Source of the DNA: Cucumis sativus
Lineage: Eukaryota > Streptophyta > Magnoliopsida > Cucurbitales > Cucurbitaceae
Reading direction: 5' to 3'
Assembly: GCF_000004075.3 (NCBI RefSeq)
Contig: NC_026656.2
Location: forward strand, 3,410,001 to 3,474,000
DNA: 64,000 nucleotides
The notes beneath the pieces were generated by a model that did not search any database, was not told the origin of the DNA, and saw only the letters and a program-made list of their open reading frames with translations. Made by a program: the position numbers and the translations under genes. This document shows positions 55,678 through 64,000 of the stretch, in pieces. Numbering within the stretch: the first letter of the stretch is position 1; each line of letters starts with the position of its first letter.

Positions 55678-55899
55678 ATTGTAACTTCCGACAAAATGGA
55701 AGCCAAAAAAGACCTCGAAAAGCTGCAAAATTTAACCGTGAACCCACCAGATCGAGCCCCTAAAATCCCCAAAAACCAGAGCAGCTAAGCAGCTCTAGAG
55801 ATTTAGAATAATACAAATAAAAAGAATATGAATCTGGAAAACGTAGATATTAACATAATAAGTAGGTAAGAAGAGAGGAGATGGAGGAGAGGAGAAGTG

Positions 55900-58800
55900 T
55901 GGCCGCCATTACAGTTGGAAGCATAGGGAAATGAAGCCCTAGACAGGCCCATATGGAGATTTAATGGGCCAATTAATGAGAGGCCCACATTGAAGTTTAA
56001 TGGGCCTACATCTTCCCTCATAAACTGACCCACCTTTTTCTACAAAGTTGTTTATCCTCTACACTTCAAACATATATATATCTAATTACTTGAAAAAAAT
56101 CACCCAAATCTCCTTTATCCTCTAAACTTCAAATTTTCAAATTAATTAACATTCATCCCAATTTAATCTTATATAAACCAACTTATACTTTAAAGTAATT
56201 ATAATTCAAGATAATGAAGTTAAAATTTAGGGTTATAACATATGTATACGTACGTGTATGTGTGTGTATATATACCATGTATGTGTGTCTCTTCAAATAT
56301 CAATTGTTTTAGAAGGGGTTGTCAAAACCGACAAACTATTTACGCTTTTAATATGACAACCAAGTGTAATGAGTTTTTGTTTTTAGTGATTTTTTTTGTT
56401 ATAAAGTGTAAATAGTTTGTATTCTTTTTTATTATTCTTAAGAAAAAACCCCTTATTCAAATCTTAGCAAAAAGTAATAATTTCTTTTGATCACAAAAAA
56501 CAATCTATATAAGTCAAAGGCACGACAAATGTTATGAGTTGTAATGTTAAAGATAACGACGGAATATATAACAATATAACTCTTTTGGTCTATCGATTAT
56601 AAACCATCAACGATTTAGTATATTACTGATAGACATGTTAGTTTATCAATGACAGAAGCTTACTGTTGATAGATTTTGATATATTTATTATTTTTAAAAT
56701 GTTGTCATATACGCTACAATTTTGAATTTGATTGTTGTAATTGCAACAGTTTAAACTATAATTTCCTAAACATTTAATCCTTTCAAAATCAACTAATATA
56801 GGAAGTCACACTTTTAGACCTAAATTTTTATTAAATTAAAATTGATTTGGATTAAAAACATATTGTTTCAACAAAATTTTAAGTATAGGACAAAAGTGAT
56901 TTAAAAAATTTAAAGCATATTCTTAAATTAGTTACAATTCAAGCTTCTTACTTTATAATTTTAAATTAATCTTTATATTCAATATTAAATTAGAATAAGT
57001 TTAGTGTCATATTCTTAACTTAGTGATTTATTTATGGCAAAAATGTTAGAGATCCTAACTTTTATTATTCTCCATTAGTTTTATGGTTTCTTGTGAAACT
57101 TTATTATATAAAATAAACACAAACTATCTTTTTCTAAACGAAAATTAATAAATAATGCTAAAGAAATTCTAACCTTCATGATTAAATAAAATTAATCAAT
57201 AAGAGAAGATTTAAAAAGAAACTTGCTCAAGGTGTATCATTTCATTAAATTATTTGAATTTGTGTTAAACAATTAGCAACTTTACAATTTTTATCTTATT
57301 TTTAACTTTCATATCTATTTCTTATTTCTAATGGTAGAATTTTATATTCGAACCAAATTATTTTCAAAATATAGTAAACTACGATAGATCACGATAGACT
57401 ATTATCTGTGTCTCTATTTATATCATGATATACATAAATAATAATCTATCTCGATCCATCGCATCTATCACAAATATATTATCATGTTTTACTATATTTA
57501 TAAATATTTTAAGAAGTTTTTCTATTTAAAATAAATTCGGCATCGGTCCTGACATTCCCCTATAACCTGATAACTTATCTTAAAGGTTTATTGAAGTGAA
57601 AGTTGTAGGTATTTTCAGATGCTTCATTTTCATTTACATGCATTTTATGAAAATCTTCAGGTGATCACCTAACATACAATGTTTCAAAGTCAAACACGCT
57701 TAACTTTGACGTTCTTATGTCTTAAGCCACAAAAAAGAACAGTACATTTTGTTAGTATGTGTAGTAATTTTTAATTATTTTAAAATTTTCTTAACCTTAC
57801 TTTTGTGTTTTTTGTGATTTCTCTAAATGTGGTATCAGTTCATTGATATCCTCTTTTAAACGAAGAGTCTTACACTTTTGCTATTAATCATGTAGTAAAT
57901 GATCCTAAAAAAAATCCAAATGTCTATTAACATAATTGAGATATAGTGTTGCCACATATCCAAATCTACTTCACGTAAATACACAATGGTTAAGTTCTTT
58001 GGAAATTTAAAATTTAGAGATTTATTAAATCATATAAATTTTTAATAGTAATAATAAAAATATATGTGTATATTCTTGGACTCAATGTCTTAACTCTAGT
58101 TTTTGTTTTAATAATATATAGATTAAATTAGAAAAATGATGAATAGTTTGCTTAAAAAAACACTTTAAAATTTTAAAGTTTAAACACTCCTCATAAACAT
58201 AAGAGATTTTTAAAAAAATATTCTTACCATTAATTTTGGATAAAAATCGTTAAAATATACTTCTAAATATTGAAAAATACTATAAATACTCTTAAATTTA
58301 AAGAAATAAAAAAGAAACTCTCATTAATCTAATTTTATACCAAATTTCTTAGTACCTAAAACAGAGTCAAAATTTCCAGTTAAAATTATAATACTTGATT
58401 TCTATCGATATTCTCACGTTTTCACGGGTTCGATATTGATATTTGCATTACATCTTTAAAATATCCACAAATCATAAAAAAATAAACATCAAAATTACAC
58501 TAATATAAATGTAATATAATAATAGACATGTTTAAATAAAGAAAATTAAAAAAAATAAACAAAATATTTATACTTCATCGAACAAGTATATTCGAATTTT
58601 GTCTCCTAATGATTCTTTTTCTTTTGTAAAGTATAAATAAATTGTTTTCTATTATTTAAAAAAATATATTTACGATCAAAATAATAAGGGATCAAATAAA
58701 GAAAATTTCACAAAATTAAAGAGATTGATTGTATTTGTGATCTATCACTGTAATAATAGTCAAATAAAATTTAGACTCTAATTTTAACTTAAAATTCAAT

Positions 58801-59590
58801 TTTTTTTACTATTGAAAAACTTGATATAAAATTTGAATGAACCAAAAATATTTTTGAACTTTTTATAAGTTCAATAGTATTTATGAAAAAGATTTCAATA
58901 GTTGAAAATTTTTTAAAACAAAAATTTAACAATTTTATCAATAACTATTTTTTTAACTCTTTTAGCATTTTCGAAACTTTTAAAAGTTTATGAATATTTT
59001 TTTTAACGAAAACGACAATGTTGGTGAAACTTTTTTTTTCTTTCTGATTTAAGATAGTCTATATCATGGGAGGGATATTAAGTAGACACGTGGCAAAATA
59101 AAAATAAAATAATTTTCCTTTCAGAGATAAAGAGATAGATAAGCTCGAAATTTGAATTGATGCAATAAGAATACATCAAAGTGGAGCCTACTTCCCTTCT
59201 ATATTAAATACATTAATAACTAAATATCTCTAATTAAACCCTTTTTTTCTTTAAATAATAAACCAAAATAATACTAAAATACAAAAGAAAGAAAAATGAA
59301 AAATTACTGTTTTAGTTCCCCCAGCTTTAAAAAATACAACATTTTATTTGTTAGATTTATTGGACTATATCTTTATATTAATTTTCTTTTAAAAATAAAC
59401 TTATTTTTTCTAAACAAACTGAAAAATATATTTTATTTTTCAGAAAAAGAAAAATGGCCCACAGACTTATCTGTCTTCACACCTAAAAACCGGAAGCCCA
59501 AAACCCAAAACCCAAAACCGCCAATGGTTTTTTTTCTTTTTTGGTTTGGTTTTAAAAAAACAATTTAAAAGAAATTATAATTTGATTTTC
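55900..59590. other. AT-rich intergenic region between SAR1 and the stress protein gene
   Basis: The left end holds the SAR1 promoter. I see no conserved protein. It has an alternating purine-pyrimidine tract at about 56243-56283 and a MITE-like copy at 57361-57512, with another possible relic at 56560-56760. Confidence 0.6.
57361..57512. mobile_element. MITE-like element, related to 44461-44586
   Basis: It has aaaatatagtaaactacgat at the left and atgttttactatatttataa at the right as rough inverted ends, with cacgatagactattatct and catcgcatctatcac inside. It has no coding capacity. Confidence 0.45.
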
Positions 59591-59595
59591 TGTGC

Positions 59596-59603
59596 TATAA
59601 ATA
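59596..59603 (+). promoter_or_regulatory. TATA box of the universal stress protein gene
   Basis: TATAAATA lies 93 bases before the start codon at 59689. With the usual spacing of about 30 bases, transcription would start near 59630 and leave a leader of about 60 bases. Confidence 0.65.
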
Positions 59604-59688
59604 TCGCCGGTGGTTTGAACTCTGTATTTACCAAACAAACAGCCTACGACGCTGAGAATTTGGAAGCCTTCATCGGAGATATCGTCAG

Positions 59689-60977
59689 ATGGGTGAAGTC
59701 TCGGAACGTGAGAGGAAGATCGTTGTGGCGGTGGATGAAGGGGAGGAGAGCCTGTACGCGCTGTCATGGTGTTTGAAGAATGTAGTTTTTCAAAATTCCA
59801 AAGATACCCTCATCCTTCTCTACGCTCGCCCTCCTCGTCCCATTTACACCGCCATGGATGGCACAGGTTCCTCATTTTTCTATTTTACTTTAATTTATAT
59901 ATATATACTTCATGAATTATTTAATTACTCTTTACTTTAGGGGTGTCGATTTTATCGTCTACTTAATTTTTTTTTTTAAAAAAAAATCAATCATTTGTTT
60001 TTGCTTTTATTTCTAAAAATCAAGCTTATTTCTTTTCCTTTTCCTATAATGATTTGCATATGCATTTTTAAAAAACAAATGCAAGCTTTGAAAGGTTGCT
60101 TTAATTTCCTCAGTTTTCAAAATGTGGGTTATAAGTTTCTTTAAGACAGGATTAGTTTTAGAAAACAGAAAGACAAATTAAAGTAAAATGGTTAGTTTTA
60201 ACAGTAACTTCATGCTTAGTTTTGATGAAGATTAAAGTAGAATTATTATAAATTGGAGATTAGATAATCATTAACCATTTAAATAATTATTAGATGGCGA
60301 ATTTCAAACTTTGCATCCAACAGAAGAACTACCAGGTTCTTTTTTTTTTTCATTTTAAGTTTAAATTTGTGGTTTAAAGGGTTGTTTTGATAATTTGAGG
60401 TATTGATTTGAGACGTAGGGTATTTGTTCTCGGCGGATATAATGGCGACGTTGGATAGGTATAGTTACGACGTGGCAGAGGCCGTGGTGGAGAAGGCCAA
60501 AAGACTATGCGACCATCTAAACAATGTCTCTTCTCTTCTCTTCTCTTCTCTTCTCTTTTTTACTAGGAGTTTTAAGAAGTTTTATTTAACAAGGGGTTGT
60601 GAATGTCATTGAGAACAGGTGAAGGTGGAGACAAGAGTAGAAAGTGGAGATGCAAGGGATGTGATATGTCAAGTGGTGGAGAAATTGGGTGCTCACATCT
60701 TGGTAATGGGTAGCCATGGCTATGGTCCAATTAAAAGGTCACATATCAAATTCCTTTCTTTTGTCTTTTAAATACTCACTTTTGTCTAAATCAAAACACA
60801 AAGTTAAAGAAGTATATTAAAGCTAATTAGCACTAATATAATATGTTTAAAACTGTAAAATTTTGCAGGGCATTTATTGGGAGTGTGAGCAACCATTGTG
60901 CAAAGAGTGTGAAATGCCCTGTTTTGATTGTAAAGAAGCCTAAAAACTCATCACCATTATCTTCTTCTTCAAACTAA
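59689..60977 (+). CDS. Universal stress protein A-like protein (ATP-binding type)
   Basis: Four exons: 59689-59866, 60419-60525, 60619-60737 and 60869-60977, giving 170 residues. The order KIVVAVDEGEESLYALSWCL, then LILLYARPP, VKVETRVESGDARDVICQVV and ILVMGSHGYGPIKRAFIGSV is that of a single UspA domain. The nucleotide motif G-x2-G-x9-G-S is complete (G126, G129, G139, S140), so this should be an ATP-binding USP, and the end KCPVLIVKKP is typical. Plant USPs are soluble and linked to hypoxia, drought and pathogen responses. The start codon is the first ATG after the TATA box. Oddities: the donor of exon 2 is AAT/GTCTCT, a weak site that is itself the start of a CTCTT microsatellite; and intron 1 holds a possible 42-nt in-frame exon at 60294-60335. 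With it the protein would have 184 residues. Confidence 0.93.
60294..60335 (+). other. Candidate 42-nt cassette exon of the stress protein gene
   Basis: It is bounded by TAG on the left and by CAG/GTTCTT on the right, enters and leaves in phase 1, and has no stop. It would insert 14 residues (DGEFQTLHPTEELP) between MDGT and GYLFSAD. The insert lies in the variable loop of USP domains, so it is tolerable. The phase match could still be chance. Confidence 0.5.
60526..60560 (+). repeat. (CTCTT)n microsatellite starting at a splice donor
   Basis: The intron begins gtctcttctcttctcttctc. About six CTCTT units run on from the donor dinucleotide, followed by a T-run. Confidence 0.9.
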
Positions 60978-63456
60978 ATTAATTACTTAATTTTTCTTTC
61001 ACCTTATCATTTTGTATAAGCTACTTTTTTTCTTTTCTTTTTAAGTTATGATATTATATGTAAACTGTCTGTAATTATAAATTATCTTACCAATAAAGTT
61101 TTACTTCCTATCAACTCTCAATTATTAACAAGTTAGATACTTTAATTCATATTTTCGTATATTTTAGTATTTTGAGTTTTGTTATATCTTGGTTTTTCTC
61201 TGATTTATTTATAAGTTATTGAGGTAATGTCATTTTTAATTAAAATTAACTTCTGTTATTTGTTTAAAGTGTATGACACAAGGATCTGTTTTACAAAAAA
61301 TGTACTTTTTTTTTTTTTTCAATTCTTGGTGGCTTTGATTTTCATTCCACTTTTTTGGACTCTACTTTGAAATTTCATAATGAGATAAGGATAGATTATT
61401 GCAATTATTGACATCTAACAATCAAAGTAACTATAAAAACAAGTTTTGAAAAGAAAAAGATTAGTGGGCATAAATCATTGACTTGCTTTGTCTACATCTT
61501 TTTAGTACAACAAGACATTTAATTTTAATTTTTTTTGGCTTTATGCACAAATCTTTAAAAAAATCCTCTAAGAAGGCTTTTAGGGTTAATGTTTCCATGA
61601 AAGAACTAAGAATTTGAGTATGAAATGTAACAGTGAAAAGGGAAAAGACAGGATGAATGAGAGAGAAGCAATTCAACTTCCAATGACAGAAGAGACAAAA
61701 GAGGGAGCTCAAAAAGTTCTTTCTTTATGTTATCATTTCAAACTGAACAAATTTTTATGTTATCATTTCAAACCGAACAAATTATTAAATTATCTTTATT
61801 TTATAAACTCTTCCTTTCGAGAGTTGAATTTTTCAAGAAGTTTGATTGAAATGAAGCGAGATCTGAAACTCCTAAACCCTTTATTGTGAAAAAGAATCCA
61901 ATTTTTTGCGATTGAACAAATTCTTAAAGTATCTTTATTTTATTTGACAATGTTATTTCTAACATATAATTAATTTCTCTATAAACTCGCTCATTATAAC
62001 TATTATTGGCAAATGTTTTACTTATCCAAATATGACTTGACAATTTCTTTTTGGATTGAAGAGCAATGAAAATTATTTTGATTGCTGTCTAATCAAGAGA
62101 TGATTCTAAAAAGGTTTGGGGTTGTAGCTAATTAAAAACGTATATATATAGTAGCAAAATATAGATATTATGGTTTTACATAGTCCTAACTTTGTTGAAG
62201 AATTAATCATCAACCTCAACCGTCAAAGTGAGTTTAGTTCACACCTTTGAGATAAGATGAGATCTCCATAATTGTCATGAAAATAGAAAATTGAGCTTTA
62301 GTATCTTTGTCAACATCTTACTTTTGGGGGGCACACTGCCATGTGCCTTTTCTAGTATTCCTTAGACTTCATTAGTAGGACATTATTAGGCTTTGCCTTA
62401 AACAACATTCAATATACTTATTTTGTCGATTAATACGTCAAATGTCTCAATATTTAATTTAAAAATATACATGCAGAAGCGAAAAAGAATCACAATCTGG
62501 CTTTAAGAGGGGATGGGAAAGAATTTTGTGATGAATCTTATGGAAAATTAATTATGGGTACTCCCCAATCCTAACTTTTGACAACTCACGGATATCTATA
62601 TTAAACCTGGTACAAGGAACTGCAAGAGAAAATTTCATTATCCAATTAAGTGAGAGCGACAATGACAACCCCATCATTATAGAAAGTCTAATACCTTTCC
62701 CTCTTAGGATAGGATAGGATAGACTTCAATCAACTTTTTTTTTTCTCTCTTTCAAGCTGTTTTGATACCTACTTTGTTAGCAAAACATTCTGACAAACAG
62801 TTTAATTGAAACAATATTAAAGAAAAATGTCAAAGGTAATTGGAATATTCCCCAAACAAGCATATGACCTCTTTGTTCTTTCCTAAATTAGGTTAAGTAC
62901 TTCTACAATGTTCTTCTTAGAGAATAGAGATTGAGAAATATTTTAATTACTTAATTTTTCCATCGCCTTTTTCAAACTCTTAAAAAAAAGAGAACATGGT
63001 ACAAAAGTAGTTTTGTTAAAATAAATTGCTCAAGAGACCAAAAAGTGGTTTGAACTACACAGATAATACTCAACTCAGCAAGTCCAGTTCAAAGATGATA
63101 ATATTGAGAGATAAAAACTACATATATATTTGGGATCCAAATAAGAGTAAAGATAGAATTCTTCTATGTAAGAGAAGTCAATTTAAAATCCAGCATAGGA
63201 AGGGGAACCCCATTCATTTGATTCATCAAATTGTTTCTAAATTCTTTCTTAATCTCTTTCCTAATGGCTCAAACTCAAACTGAAATTTAAGCAAATTCAG
63301 TCATTCATTCATGCATAAAAAGCAAATCAAGAAGACTGTTTCGTTTCTCCAACGGATAATACTACTACACCTAGAAAAATAATAAAAAACAAAACAAAAA
63401 ACCAAAGGTGGAAAAAAGGGAAAATTTTCTTCTAATGAAACTCCACCTCTTCTCCC
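60978..63456. other. Intergenic region between the stress protein and calreticulin genes
   Basis: A polyadenylation signal AATAAA at 61092-61097 fits the stress protein gene. A 30-bp period direct repeat (tttatgttatcatttcaaac, then gaacaaat) occurs at 61724 and 61754. The right end should hold the calreticulin 3' untranslated region. No conserved protein is recognised. Confidence 0.6.
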
Positions 63457-64000
63457 TTACAGTTCATCATGTTTGTCGTCTTCGTCTTCCTTTTTGTCCA
63501 AATCTGCCTCGGCGTCGGAGTCATCTGCATCTGCGTCGTCTGATTTGTCGTCATCTTCGTCCTCAACCTAGTAGAAAGAAAGAATGCATCATCAGAATAT
63601 TACAACAGAGAAGAAATCATCATTCTCAAAAGCTGCAGTTTTCAACATGGAAGGAAAGCTTCTCTTTTTATGATTACTTACATCTGAGTCAACGGGATCA
63701 TTCTTGGCTTCCTGATGAATGAACAACAAAAACAGAGTTAAATGGGCCATTCAAAAAATGCCAATTTAGGACAGGATGTTTAAAGTTGTTGAACAGTTTG
63801 TTACCTCCTCTTCTCTTTTCTTCTCTGCCTCCTCGAATGCAGCTTTCTCCACCTTAAAGGATACATGAAATTCAATTAGTACTATGTAGGTCAAATACGG
63901 GGAAAGAAAGGCGACTGCAAGAAAAAAGTTTATAATATGTACCTCCTTATTCTTGCCCCATGTATCTTCGGCGACCTGCTTGGCATATTCTGGATCGTCG
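63457..64000 (-). CDS. CRT: Calreticulin, C-terminal part (5' part outside the window)
   Basis: Four exons are visible: 64000-63943 (continues beyond the edge), 63852-63805, 63711-63682 and 63567-63457. The protein part reads DDPEYAKQVAEDTWGKNKE, VEKAAFEEAEKKREEE, EAKNDPVDSD, then a low-complexity Asp/Glu tail ending KHDEL. The first part is the end of the P/C-domain helix of plant calreticulin, the acidic tail binds Ca2+ with low affinity and high capacity, and HDEL retains the protein in the ER lumen. Calreticulin is a lectin chaperone for monoglucosylated glycoproteins and a Ca2+ store. The wording of the helix is that of calreticulin rather than calnexin, which has no HDEL. Which plant paralogue (CRT1/2 or CRT3) cannot be settled from the tail, though the long acidic end favours CRT1/2. 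Two exons are only 48 and 30 nt. Confidence 0.95.

Overview
This is nuclear DNA of a dicot plant. It is very AT-rich between genes, the genes are split by many short GT-AG introns, tRNAs are nuclear-type, and 3'-end LINE fragments, SINE-like and MITE-like repeats are scattered through it. The repeat families resemble those I know from Cucurbitaceae (cucumber, melon, gourds), so a cucurbit is my best inference, not a proof. Exon borders below were worked out by hand from splice consensus, reading frame and protein family conservation; no transcript data were available.

Layout: a small J-domain co-chaperone (2777-5412, minus); a calmodulin-binding CBP60-like protein (7962-11274, minus); the RecQ helicase RECQL1 (14716-21033, plus); a TRM/LONGIFOLIA-type microtubule-array protein with DUF4378 (27142-30818, plus); an intronless DUF1645 protein (37940-39154, plus); tRNA-Pro(CGG) (45107-45178, minus); the ZMAT2/Snu23-type spliceosomal zinc-finger protein (45377-47795, plus); an intronless E-class pentatricopeptide repeat protein (49434-50888, plus); a tandem array of three tRNA-Ala(AGC) genes and one decayed copy (51445-52009, minus); the COPII GTPase SAR1 (52761-55677, minus); a universal stress protein (59689-60977, plus); and the acidic, HDEL-ending C-terminus of calreticulin, cut by the right edge (63457-64000, minus).

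The genes are ordinary conserved housekeeping and regulatory genes, each transcribed singly. RECQL1, the TRM gene and ZMAT2 occur in the same order as three near-neighbours I remember from Arabidopsis chromosome 3, which suggests conserved microsynteny. Long gene-poor tracts (21-26 kb, 31-37.8 kb, 39-45 kb, 56-59.5 kb, 61-63.4 kb) hold AT-rich sequence, microsatellites and decayed mobile elements, and I see no conserved protein in them.

The parts most worth a second look are the tRNA-Ala tandem array, which records duplication, decay and a 21-bp slip; the family of ~120-170 bp repeats filling a 2-kb SAR1 intron; an in-frame 42-nt candidate cassette exon and a splice donor fused to a pentanucleotide microsatellite in the universal stress protein gene; competing splice acceptors in RECQL1 and the CBP60-like gene; and a palindromic MITE-like family. 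I did not find a convincing new biological system.
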